Shown here in pieces: positions 16,919 through 28,137 of a DNA stretch of 64,000 bases. Under the pieces are notes generated by a model. That model made no database searches. It was not told the origin of the DNA and saw only the letters and a program-made list of their open reading frames with translations. The first letter of the stretch is position 1. Each line of letters opens with the position of its first letter. The DNA comes from Parerythrobacter_A sp963838735 (lineage in GTDB: Bacteria; Pseudomonadota; Alphaproteobacteria; Sphingomonadales; Sphingomonadaceae), in NCBI GenBank assembly GCA_963838735.1, contig CAWISG010000003.1, forward strand, positions 598,465-662,464. Reading direction: 5' to 3'. The position numbers were made by a program, and so were the translations under genes.

Positions 16919-17826
16919 GCGATACCTGGATCCTTGCTGCCCGCGCTGGAAAGCAGGCCGTCGAAGACGCGCTGGTGCGGCACGAGGACGCGCTCGGGTG
17001 GAACCCGGCCATCGTCCTGACCGGGCGCGAGGCACGCGCCGAGACACCCGACGACTGGGTGCTGGAAGCCTATGTGCCACACCGCCCCACCCGCGCGGAG
17101 AAATCCGCCTTTGCCGCTTTGTTCGACGGCACGCCGCCCGCCGTCAGGTTAGAACGTCTGCCCGATACCGATTGGGTGACGCTCAGCCAGCAAGGCATGG
17201 ACCCGGTGCGCGCCGGCCCGTTCCAAGTCCGCACGCCGGACCACCCGCCCTGCACCGATCCCGGTGTGCGCGATTTCGTAATCCCTGCTAGCCAGGCTTT
17301 TGGTACCGGGCATCACGAAACGACGGCTGGCTGCCTCGAAATGCTGGCGGCGATGCGGCGCAGCGGGGTGATTGCACGCGACGCCATAGATGTGGGTACG
17401 GGTACCGGCGTGCTGGCCTTTGCATCGATGCATTTGTGGCCGGGGCTTCGCTGCACGGCAAGCGACATCGACGCGGTGTGCGCGCCCGTCGTGCTGGAGA
17501 ACGCCGTTGCGAACGATGTGGCCACAGGTAGCGGACGCAATGCGCTGACGATGGTGGTCGCACCCGGCGTGGCGGATCCGCTGATCGCGGCGCGCGGGCC
17601 TTACGACCTCGTCATCGCCAATATCCTCGCCGGTCCGTTGCAGAAACTTGCCCGCGACTTCGCCGGCATCACCACGCCCGGTGGCTCGGTCCTGCTGGCC
17701 GGGCTGCTCGAAACGCAGGAGCAAACGGTGCGTGCCACCTATCGCGCCGCCGGGTTCCGGCTTGCCGCGCGGCTGGTGCGGGGCGACTGGTCGATCCTCT
17801 GGTTGCGACGACGTCGCCTGCCATGA
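16915..17826 (+). CDS. prmA: Ribosomal protein L11 methyltransferase
   Basis: PrmA trimethylates ribosomal protein L11 using SAM. The 303-residue product shows FGTGHHETTAGCLEML, the SAM motif DVGTGTGVLAFA, SDIDAVCAPVVLEN and the NPPY-like motif VIANILAGPL, all PrmA hallmarks. The start is taken as the TTG at 16915, which overlaps the beta-lactamase stop (TTGA) and has AAGGAAG upstream; it yields the family-like N-terminus SDTWIL. Its stop overlaps the next ATG (ATGA). Sandwiching between a beta-lactamase and a DUF2459 gene is unusual for prmA. Confidence 0.92.
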   Translation: MSDTWILAARAGKQAVEDALVRHEDALGWNPAIVLTGREARAETPDDWVLEAYVPHRPTRAEKSAFAALFDGTPPAVRLERLPDTDWVTLSQQGMDPVRAGPFQVRTPDHPPCTDPGVRDFVIPASQAFGTGHHETTAGCLEMLAAMRRSGVIARDAIDVGTGTGVLAFASMHLWPGLRCTASDIDAVCAPVVLENAVANDVATGSGRNALTMVVAPGVADPLIAARGPYDLVIANILAGPLQKLARDFAGITTPGGSVLLAGLLETQEQTVRATYRAAGFRLAARLVRGDWSILWLRRRRLP

Positions 17827-18494
17827 TCCGGACCGCCGCGCGCATTGTGGGGAAAGGGCTTGCCTGGTTCGCGCTGGCAATCGGTATCTTCATGGCTGTC
17901 GCTTGGATCGGGTCTGCGGTACCGCGCAATTCCGAATGGGAAGCGCCGGACGATGGCGTGACAATCATGGTGGAGACCAATGGTATCCACACCGGCATCG
18001 TCATGCCGCTGGTCACGCCGCATCACGACTGGCGCAACCGGTTCCCGGCAAGCGACTTGGCCGCGCCCGATGCCCCTTACACCCACGTCTCGGTAAGCTG
18101 GGGCGAGCGTACGGTCTTTCTCGAAACGCCGACATGGGGCGACCTCAAACTCACTAGCGCTCTGCGCGCCGCTATCGGCAGCGAGGGCCTGCTGCATGTT
18201 GCGCATTACATCCGCCCCGCACCGGGCAAATACCATCGCGAACTGGTGTTACGACCAGGCGAATATGTGCAGCTGGTGGCCGAAATAGAGCAACAGATCG
18301 CCGCGTCCGAAGATCAAGTGCTGTATCCAGGATATGCGGAGTACGATGTTTTCTACACCGCACGCGGCACCTACCATATCGGCAATAGCTGCAATCAGTG
18401 GACATCTGACCGGCTTGCGGCTGCGGGTGTCGAAACGGGCTGGTGGACACCCTTTCCCGGCGGCGTGATGAAATGGGTGCCGCGCGCGGACTGA
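17823..18494 (+). CDS. DUF2459 (TIGR02117) family membrane-anchored protein
   Basis: The 223-residue protein has one N-terminal transmembrane helix (about residues 10-32), then the family landmarks TNGIHTGIVMP, VSWGERTVFLETPTW and SCNQWTSDRLAAAGV, the last containing a conserved Cys-Asn. No function is established for the family. A cysteine peptidase-like or amidase role is sometimes suspected because of the conserved Cys and His residues; that is speculation. It overlaps prmA by 4 bp and is probably translated with it. Confidence 0.8.
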   Translation: MIRTAARIVGKGLAWFALAIGIFMAVAWIGSAVPRNSEWEAPDDGVTIMVETNGIHTGIVMPLVTPHHDWRNRFPASDLAAPDAPYTHVSVSWGERTVFLETPTWGDLKLTSALRAAIGSEGLLHVAHYIRPAPGKYHRELVLRPGEYVQLVAEIEQQIAASEDQVLYPGYAEYDVFYTARGTYHIGNSCNQWTSDRLAAAGVETGWWTPFPGGVMKWVPRAD

Positions 18495-18586
18495 GCACAA
18501 GCTCTACCGGAACACTCCCGGTCTGCGCGCTTTGATATTGCAGACCCCCGCGCCAACACCGCGCCAATACAGCGAAAGCCCCGACC

Positions 18587-19258
18587 ATGTCCAAAACCCT
18601 CCTCATCACCGGTGCATCCACCGGTATCGGCGCGGCAACCGCTCATGCGGCCGTCGATGCCGGATGGAACGTGGCCCTGCTCGCCCGCTCCGCAGACAAG
18701 CTGGAGAGCCTTGCCAAGAAGATAGGCGACGCCGCGCTTGCACTCCCCTGCGACGTAACGGACCGGTCCGCGCTCAACGATGCCGTCGGCAAGGCCGTCA
18801 GCCATTTCGGTGGCCTCGACGCGGTATTTGCCAATGCCGGATCGGGCGTGAACACGCCTGGCGTCGAAAAGGGCGATCCCGAAGAATGGCATGACATGAT
18901 CCACCTCAACATCATGGGCGTCCTTTACACGGCACATGCAACCTTGTCCGAACTGCGCAAAACCAAAGGGCATTTCGTGGTGACCGGGTCAAAGGCAGGG
19001 CGCGAGCATTTCAAGGGTTCGATCTACAGCGCCACCAAATGGTTCGTGCATGGTTTTGCAGGTAATCTTGCGGAGGAAATGCGCGAGTGGAACGGACGCT
19101 GTACCGTCATCTCGCCTGGTATGGTCAACACCCCATTCTTCGACGAAGCGCGGCCGACCAAACTGCAACCGGAAGACGTCGCCGATGCGGTGGTCTTTGC
19201 GCGAAACCAGCCGAAGACCAGCACGGTGCGCGAAATACACCTGATGCCGAACGATTAA
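18587..19258 (+). CDS. Short-chain dehydrogenase/reductase, YdfG-like
   Basis: This is a 223-residue SDR with TGASTGIGAATAH, the dinucleotide region ARSADKLESL, NAGSGVN, catalytic Ser/Tyr/Lys (VVTGSKAGREH ... YSATKWFVHG) and PGMVNTPFFDEA. The form resembles the NADP-dependent YdfG/3-hydroxy acid dehydrogenase branch, though the substrate is not certain. It follows the DUF2459 gene by 92 bp on the same strand and ends 9 bp before the convergent ligA stop. Confidence 0.8.
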   Translation: MSKTLLITGASTGIGAATAHAAVDAGWNVALLARSADKLESLAKKIGDAALALPCDVTDRSALNDAVGKAVSHFGGLDAVFANAGSGVNTPGVEKGDPEEWHDMIHLNIMGVLYTAHATLSELRKTKGHFVVTGSKAGREHFKGSIYSATKWFVHGFAGNLAEEMREWNGRCTVISPGMVNTPFFDEARPTKLQPEDVADAVVFARNQPKTSTVREIHLMPND

Positions 19259-19267
19259 GGTCCGGCG

Positions 19268-21307
19268 TCAGTCGGCGTCGGCAACCAGCGCAATCCAGCC
19301 CGCCTCGTCGATGACGGTGATACCCAACTTTTCCGCTTTCGCCAGTTTGCTCCCTGCACCGGGGCCGGCAACCAAAAGGTCGGTCTTGCCGCTGATCGCG
19401 CTGCCCGCCTTCGCGCCCAAGCGTTCCGCCTGCGCCTTGGCTTCATCGCGACTGACCTGTTCCAGCTTGCCGGTGAACACGACGATCTTGCCCGCTATCG
19501 GGCTATCGCGAGTTTCGACCATGTAGTCGGGCGGCAAAACTTGCGAGAGCAGATCGTCCCAAACCGCGACGTTGTGCGGTTCGTGGAAGAACTCGCGCAG
19601 GGCACCCAGCACCATGCCGCCTACGCCGTCGATATTGGTGATTTCGGAGGCGGCTGCCTCGTCGTCCGCCCGCGCAACGGCCTTGCGCAGCATCGGCAAG
19701 GTTCGGAAATGGCGTAGCAGGTCTCGCGCCGTAATCGCACCGACATGGCGGATACCCAGCCCGAACAGCAACCGCGCTGCATCGGGCGCGCGCTTTGCCG
19801 CGATACTGGCGAGGAGCTTGTCGACCGACGTTTCCTTCCAGCCATCCAGCGCGAGGATATCGTCGCGGCGGTCCTTCAAACGGTAGATATCCGCAGGGCT
19901 TTTCAACCAGCCTAGCGCGAAGAACTGGTCGACCGTCTTGGCGCCCAACCCGTCCATGTCCAGCGCCTTGCGGCTTACGAAATGCTTGAGCCGCTCGGTG
20001 AGTTGTGCGGGGCAGATCAAGCCGCCGGTGCAGCGCACATCGACTTCGCCTTCGCCAGCCACCGCTTCGCTGTCGCAAACCGGGCAATGGTCCGGGAAAT
20101 CGTAGGGGTCGCGTTTTGCATCGGGAGTCAGGTTTTCGACCACCTGCGGGATCACATCGCCTGCCCGCTGCACCAGCACACGATCATCGGGGCGCACCCC
20201 AAGCCGCGCGATCTCGTCACGGTTGTGCAGGGTAACATTGGTAACTGTCACGCCGCCGACCAGCACCGGCGCAAGGCGGCCAACGGGGGTCAGTTTGCCT
20301 GTGCGCCCGACCTGGATGTCGATTGCCTCCAGAGTGGTTTCGGCCCGCTCCGCCGGAAACTTGCGCGCTATGGCCCAGCGCGGGGCCTTCGCCACGAAGC
20401 CCAGCCGCCGCTGCCAGTCGAGCCGGTCCACCTTGTAGACCACACCATCGATTTCATACGGCAAGGCGTCGCGTCGCTCGGCAATCAACCGGTAATGCGA
20501 CAGCATCGCGGCAAGCCCCTCGACCCGCGCCAGCAGCGGCGAAACCGGAAAGCCCCACGCCGCGATCTGCGCCAGCACTTCGGTTTGCGTATTGCCCGGA
20601 ACCGCGCTCGCCTCCCCCCAGCCATGCGCCCAAAACCGCAGCGGGCGCTCGGCTGTAACGCCGGCATCCTTCTGGCGCAACGATCCGGCGGCGGCGTTGC
20701 GCGGATTGGCAAATAGCTTGTTCCCCGCCTTCTCCTGCGCAGCATTCAGCGCAGTAAACGCCGCGCGCTCCATATAGATTTCGCCACGCACCTCGAACAC
20801 GTCCGGCGCACCGTTGATGGCCTGCGGCACATCGGGGACATGCGCGATGTTCGGTGTCACATCTTCACCCACCTGCCCGTCGCCGCGCGTTGCGGCGCGG
20901 ATCAGCTTGCCGTCCTCGTAACGCAGCGAGCATGACAACCCGTCGATCTTGTCCTCTGCGGTAAAAGCAACTGCCTCGTCATCCACCAGACTGAGGAACC
21001 GCCGCACCCGCGCCAGGAATTCCGCAACTTCGTCATCGACAAACGCATTGTCGAGACTAAGCATCCGCACCGCATGCGTGACCTTGCCCAATGGCGACGC
21101 AGCAACCTCGTTGCCGACCCGCCGCGACGGTGAATCCGCCCGAACCAGCTCCGGAAACGCCGCCTCCAGCTCCAAATTGCGCCGCACCAGCGCATCGTAT
21201 TCCTGGTCGGTAATCTCGGGCGCGTCGTCAGTGTGGTACAGCCGGTCATGTTTGGCGATCTGACGCGCGAGGCGCATCAGTTCATTGCCGGCGTCTGCTT
21301 TGTCCAC
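19268..21307 (-). CDS. ligA: NAD-dependent DNA ligase
   Basis: This essential ligase seals nicks during replication and repair. The 679-residue protein is complete: N-terminal Ia domain (DRLYHTDDAPEITDQEYD), adenylation motif with the reactive lysine (AEDKIDGLSCSLRY), OB fold, the four-cysteine zinc finger (CPVCDSEAV ... VRCTGGLICPAQ), helix-hairpin-helix repeats and a C-terminal BRCT domain (PIAGKIVVFTGKLEQVSR). It closes the run bamD-recN-ligA on the reverse strand. Confidence 0.96.
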   Translation of the reverse strand: MDKADAGNELMRLARQIAKHDRLYHTDDAPEITDQEYDALVRRNLELEAAFPELVRADSPSRRVGNEVAASPLGKVTHAVRMLSLDNAFVDDEVAEFLARVRRFLSLVDDEAVAFTAEDKIDGLSCSLRYEDGKLIRAATRGDGQVGEDVTPNIAHVPDVPQAINGAPDVFEVRGEIYMERAAFTALNAAQEKAGNKLFANPRNAAAGSLRQKDAGVTAERPLRFWAHGWGEASAVPGNTQTEVLAQIAAWGFPVSPLLARVEGLAAMLSHYRLIAERRDALPYEIDGVVYKVDRLDWQRRLGFVAKAPRWAIARKFPAERAETTLEAIDIQVGRTGKLTPVGRLAPVLVGGVTVTNVTLHNRDEIARLGVRPDDRVLVQRAGDVIPQVVENLTPDAKRDPYDFPDHCPVCDSEAVAGEGEVDVRCTGGLICPAQLTERLKHFVSRKALDMDGLGAKTVDQFFALGWLKSPADIYRLKDRRDDILALDGWKETSVDKLLASIAAKRAPDAARLLFGLGIRHVGAITARDLLRHFRTLPMLRKAVARADDEAAASEITNIDGVGGMVLGALREFFHEPHNVAVWDDLLSQVLPPDYMVETRDSPIAGKIVVFTGKLEQVSRDEAKAQAERLGAKAGSAISGKTDLLVAGPGAGSKLAKAEKLGITVIDEAGWIALVADAD

Positions 21308-21365
21308 TTAAGCCCCTTCCCTATTAGAGGAGGGGGCCTGGGGGCAACGCGCGTCCCGAACCAAC

Positions 21366-23031
21366 CTACCCATGCTCCAGCAACCGGTTCGCCTGCGCCC
21401 GTGCTTCCGGCGTGACCTCCGCCCCGCTCAGCATTCGCGCAATCTCTTCTTGTCGCGCGATATTGTCCAGCAGCACCACGTCGGTCTTCGTCACCGTGCC
21501 CGTCTGCGCCTTGGCGATGCGGTAATGCACCGTGCCCCGCGCAGCCACTTGTGGGCTGTGCGTTACCGCCAGCAACTGCCCGCCATCCGCCAGCCGCGCC
21601 AGTCGTTCGCCGATGGCACTCGCCACCGCTCCGCCGACACCGCGGTCGATCTCGTCGAAGATCACCGTTGCCGCGCCGCCCTGCTCGGCCAACGCGACCT
21701 TCAGCGCCAGGATGAACCGCGACAGCTCGCCGCCGCTGGCGATCTTGCCGAGCGGTGCAAAGTCCGCGCCCGGGTTTGTGGCGATCAGAAACTCGACCGC
21801 GTCTTGTCCGTGCGCGCCCCAGCGGTCCTCCGGCAGCACAGTGATGTCGGTGCGGAACCGCGCGGCATCGAGCTTTCAGCGGCGCCAGTTCCTTCGCCAC
21901 TACGGTGTCTAGCCGCTTCGCTGCCGCCGCCCGTTTCGCATGTAGCTTCTCCGCTGCCGCGCGATAAGCTAGCGCCGCCTCCTTCGCTGCATCGCGCAAG
22001 CTGTCCAGCTCGACCTCGCCATTTTCAATAGCGTCAAGCGAGGCGCGCATTTCGCGCATCCGTTCGGGCAGGTCATCGACCTCGCACCGATGCTTGCGAG
22101 CCAGCGCACGCAATTCGAACAGCCGCGTCTCCGCGTTCTCCAGCGCGGCAGGGTCATGGATCAGCGCATCGGCGGCGGCCTGCAGCTTGTCCTCGGCCTC
22201 GCCCGCTTCGATTACCGCGCGGTCCAGCGATGCCAGCGCATCGGCCAGCAACGGATGCTCACCGCCTATCCGGTCCAGCCGGCGCGCGGCAGACCGCAGC
22301 AGTGCCAATGGCGAGTCCGACCCATCCCAGACTACGCGCAACTCCTCCAGATCGCCCGCCAGCTTCTCGCCCTTCTGCATGTCGGCGCGCACGGTCGCCA
22401 ACTGCGTTTCTTCGCCTGCTTCGGGGGCCAGCGCAGTCAGTTCGGCAAGATGCGCCAGCAGCAAGTCCTGGTCGTCCTTCGCCTGTGCAATGGTGTCCTG
22501 CGCCTCGGCCAGCGCTTCGCGCGTGTCGCGCCATGTCGTCCATGCATCGGCAATCGCCGCGCCATCCGCCCTGGCATAGCGATCAAGCAGCCTCCGGTGC
22601 CCGTGCGGATTGACAAGCCCGCGATCATCATGCTGCCCGTGCAGCTCCACCAGCACACTGGCCATTTCGCGCAGCAGCGCCACGCCGACCGGCTGGTCAT
22701 TCACAAATGCCTTGGACCCGCCATCCGCCTTGAGCTGACGGCGGATCAGCAGCGGCTCACCCGGTTCCGCCTCGATGTCGGCGTCGTCCAGTATGGCGGC
22801 GAGCACGGCAGGCGGTATGGCAAATTCGAACGCAGCAGTAACGCTCGCCTTGTCCGCGCCAGCGCGCACCAGTCCGCTATCGGCGCGATTGCCCAGCACG
22901 AGCCCCAGCGCATCCAGCAGGATGGATTTACCCGCGCCAGTCTCACCCGTAAGTACGCCCAGCCCACCTGCAAAATCCAGGTCGAGCGACTCGATCAACA
23001 CGATGTTCCGGATGGAAAGATGGGTCAGCAT
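21366..23031 (-). pseudogene. recN: DNA repair protein RecN, interrupted by one frameshift
   Basis: RecN is an SMC-like ATPase used in double-strand-break repair. The first part has LSIRNIVLIESLDLDF, the Walker A motif TGETGAGKSILLDAL and LVELHGQHDDRGL, then a coiled-coil region. Near 21874-21876 the reading moves by one base: AAA is read where AAG CTC GAT would restore LAPLKLDAARFRTDITV. The other frame then supplies the C-terminus with SGGELSRFILALK (signature), VIFDEIDRGVGGAVA (Walker B) and VTHSPQVAARG, ending at 21366. Removing one A gives a 554-residue protein, the normal length. The break sits in a homopolymer and is probably a sequencing indel. Confidence 0.85.
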
Positions 23032-23096
23032 AATGGCCGCCCTCCCCTATCGCATCGCCCCGCGCGCGTCACGCCCGGCGACGATACGACACCAGC

Positions 23097-23882
23097 CTAA
23101 AGCACAGCCAGCCCCGGCACCTCGTCCTGCACCAGCTCATAGGCCTTTTCGTACCACTCGCTGCCGGGATAGTTGCTACCCAGCACGGCGGCGTACTTCT
23201 TGGCCTCGGTTGGAATGCCCAGTGCAAGGCTCGACTCGGTCAGGCGGTACAGTGCCTCCGGCGTATGGCTGGTGGTTTGAAACGTCTCGACCACATTCTG
23301 GAACCGTATCTGCGCCGCCAGCCAGCGACCGGACCGCTGGTAGAAGCGCCCGATCTCCATCTCCTTGCCTGCGAGGTGATCGTTCACCAGGTCCAGCTTC
23401 AGCCGCGCATCGGAGGCATATTCGCTGGTCGGGAAGCGGCGGTTTACTTCGCGCAAGGCGACCATCGCCTGTTCGGTGATCTTCTGGTCGCGTGTCACAT
23501 CGCTGATCTGCTCGTAATAGCTCAGCGCAATGAGGTAATAGGCGTAGGGCGCATCCTTGTTGCCGGGGTGGATCGACAGGAAGCGCCGACTGCTCTGGAT
23601 GGCCTTGTTGTAATCGCGCGCGGTGTAATAGGCGAATGCGCTCATCAGCTGCGCGCGGCGGGCCCACGGGCTGTAGGGATGCTGGCGCTCCACCTCGTCG
23701 AACAGTGCCGCGGCCACGGGCGCGTTGCCCTGGTCCAGACGGCGCTTCGCCTCGCTATACAGCGACTCCACATCGCGCGCGACATAGGCGGTGTCGGCCG
23801 GACCGCCGCCCCCGCCCGCGCAGGCGGACAGGGTGAGCGTTGCGGCGCAGGCGGCGAGCGTGGTCTTGGCGATCATGTTCAT
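23097..23882 (-). CDS. bamD: Outer membrane assembly lipoprotein BamD
   Basis: BamD is an essential outer-membrane lipoprotein of the BAM complex that inserts beta-barrel proteins. The 261-residue product has a lipoprotein signal (LTLSACAGG, Cys acylated) followed by TPR-like repeats: VESLYSEAKRRLDQGNAPVA, FDEVERQHPYSPWARRAQLM, SSRRFLSIHPGNKDAPYAYY. The start at 23882 gives a proper signal peptide; an open frame extends further upstream without one. It is first in bamD-recN-ligA and divergent from proA. Confidence 0.92.
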   Translation of the reverse strand: MNMIAKTTLAACAATLTLSACAGGGGGPADTAYVARDVESLYSEAKRRLDQGNAPVAAALFDEVERQHPYSPWARRAQLMSAFAYYTARDYNKAIQSSRRFLSIHPGNKDAPYAYYLIALSYYEQISDVTRDQKITEQAMVALREVNRRFPTSEYASDARLKLDLVNDHLAGKEMEIGRFYQRSGRWLAAQIRFQNVVETFQTTSHTPEALYRLTESSLALGIPTEAKKYAAVLGSNYPGSEWYEKAYELVQDEVPGLAVL

Positions 23883-23960
23883 GGCCGACGCTATAGGTCG
23901 CGGCGCGCTGAACGCCAAGTGAAGTTGCGCGAGGTCGGCGTTTGGGCGTAGGTTCCTTGC

Positions 23961-25225
23961 ATGCCCTGTCCTTCTATCGATCCTGTTGTCCATATTGCCG
24001 ATCTCGGCACCCGTGCCCGCCGCGCCGCCCGCCTGCTCGCCACCGCCGACACCACACGCAGGAACCGTGCGCTGTCCGCCGCCGCCGCTGCCTTGCGCGC
24101 GGACCGCGACGCCACTGTCGCCGCCAACGCACAGGATGTCGCGGCGCTGGGCGACACCCGCCCTGACAGCTTCGTCGACCGCCTGCGCCTGACCCCCGAA
24201 CGGGTCGAAGCGATGGCGGCGGCGCTGGACGCCATCGCCACCCTGCCCGATCCTGTAGGCCGCACCCTCGCCACTTTCGACCGGCCCAACGGCCTCAGGA
24301 TTGAGCGGGTCGCGGTCCCTATCGGCGTGATCGGGATGGTGTACGAATCCCGCCCCAATGTCGGCGCCGATGCGGGCGCGCTGTGCCTCAAGTCCGGCAA
24401 TGCCGTCATCCTGCGCGGCGGATCCGAGAGTCGCCGTTCCACCGCCCGCATCGTCGCCGCCATGCGCGCCGGGCTGGCGTGGCGGGCCTGCCGGAGGACG
24501 CGGTGCAGGCCGTCGCCACTCCGGCGCGCGAAGCCGTTGCCGCCCTGCTCAAGGCGGACCGTTTCGTGGACCTCGTCATCCCGCGCGGCGGGCGCGGCCT
24601 CGTAGAACTGGTGCGCGACACCGCCACCGTGCCCACGCTGCTGCACCTCGACGGCAACTGCCACAGCTACGTACACGCCGCCGCCGACATCGCGCAGGCC
24701 GTCGCCGTCATCCGCGACGCCAAGCTGCGCCGCACCGGCGTATGCGGCGCGACCGAGAGCATCGTCGCCGACCGTGCTATCGCCCCCGCCCTGCTCCCCG
24801 CGCTGGCAGACGCGCTTGGTGCCGGATGCGAGATACGCGGCGATGCCGAGGCCGTCGCCCTCGAACCGCGCATCGTGCCCGCCGCACCGGAGGACTGGGA
24901 CACCGAATATCTCGGCCCCGTCGTCTCGGTGAAGCTGGTCGACGATCTCGACGAAGCCATCGCCTGGGTCGCCGCCCATTCCAGCGGCCACACCGACGCC
25001 ATCCTGACGCAGGACGAGGCCGCCGCCCGCCGCTTCATGGCCGAAGTGGACAGCGCCATCGTGATGCACAACGCCAGCACCCAATTCGCGGATGGCGGCG
25101 AGTTCGGCATGGGCGCCGAGATCGGCATCGCGACGGGCAAGCTGCACGCGAGAGGCCCGGTCGGATGCGAGCAGCTGACCACCATGAAGTACCTGGTGTT
25201 CGGAAAGGGCCAGGTGCGGGGCTGA
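23961..25225 (+). pseudogene. proA: Gamma-glutamyl phosphate reductase, interrupted by one frameshift
   Basis: ProA reduces gamma-glutamyl phosphate to glutamate semialdehyde in proline synthesis. The first 170 residues are clear (VPIGVIGMVYESRPNVGADA, KSGNAVILRGGSES). At about 24478-24481 the frame shifts: RAGLA is followed in the next register by AGLPEDAVQAV, consistent with one missing base. The second part contains GNCHSYVHA, the catalytic cysteine in RRTGVCGATES, and the ending MTTMKYLVFGKGQVRG. The repaired length is about 421 residues, normal for ProA. The gene is divergent from bamD. proB is not in the window. Confidence 0.85.
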
Positions 25226-25735
25226 ATGTTGGACAAGTGACAGGTGTTACACTGTCCAGGGGAGAAACTTTGTCTTCGTGAAAGGCGCGGGATTGCGCGG
25301 GTTGCGGGGTGCCGAGGGTAGCGGATCGGGGCGGTGTAGGAAAACGCATTGGCCCAGTCCGGCGGACGATCCGCTACTGCTTGAAGCAATGCTCCCGATG
25401 CCAGCCGAGGAAGGCGGCATGCGGCCGCTCGCTCGCCCGCTGCGGCACCAACGCCTTGCCCGAACGGTTGACGATGCCCGTCACGCTATCGCGATCGTTC
25501 ACCTGCCGCGAGACGAGAATGTCCAGATCGTCGGACAGCCCGATCAGCCCACGTCAAACAAGCTATGGCTCACATCCCGTGCGCCGCGCCGGATAGCGCG
25601 AGGCCGCTTGCGGAATGGCAGCTTGCAAGCGGGCGTTCGCTAATAGCGGACAGTCTGCTCACGGCCCACAAGACGACTGCGCAAGGTACAATCGGCCCAA
25701 ATTATGATGCTAAAGGCGTTAGGTCCAGCCGAGCG
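25226..25735. other. 510-bp gap between proA and katE with a possible gene remnant
   Basis: No complete gene is seen. On the reverse strand, about 25374-25553, a frame of roughly 57 codons reads LIGLSDDLDILVSRQV ... RPHAAFLGWHREHCFKQ and then stops. It looks protein-like but has a stop just upstream and no recognisable domain, so it may be the tail of a decayed gene. The rest shows no repeats or hairpins that I could support. Confidence 0.35.
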
Positions 25736-27829
<2,094 letters not shown>

Positions 27830-28137
27830 ATTAAGATCCTGTCTAAACAGCCAGATTTGGCTGACGATACGTGCTAACCATCGCGAATCGGCGTTGGTGA
27901 TCGAGGTTCGCTGTTTATCAGACGCGACCGCCAACTCGTCACGAAATCGCAAACACAACAAATGCCAATCCGCCCCTGTAGACGGCTAGTTCGGCTTCCG
28001 TCCGTTCCCGTGATGTGCTCCCCTGATTGTTACCATTCAGAGATAGAGTCTCGCTCTTTCACGAATGATGTTTGCTCTGATCGCAACGTGTTTAGGGGCA
28101 TAGCCCCGGACACCCAGCTAACCTTCTGCAAAGCCGC
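27830..28137. other. Intergenic region upstream of katE, no gene seen
   Basis: About 300 bp between the katE start and the 3' end of lepA, both on the reverse strand. It must contain the katE promoter and the lepA transcript end. I see no clear regulator palindrome and no hairpin with a T-run, and no open frame worth reporting. Confidence 0.4.

Noticed and set aside
22090..23100. Long forward open frame antisense to recN
   Set aside because: Its translation is low in hydrophobic core pattern and matches nothing, whereas recN motifs on the reverse strand are unmistakable.
27830..27961. 44-codon N-terminal extension of the catalase
   Set aside because: The extension has no catalase similarity, and the ATG at 27829 has a proper ribosome binding site.
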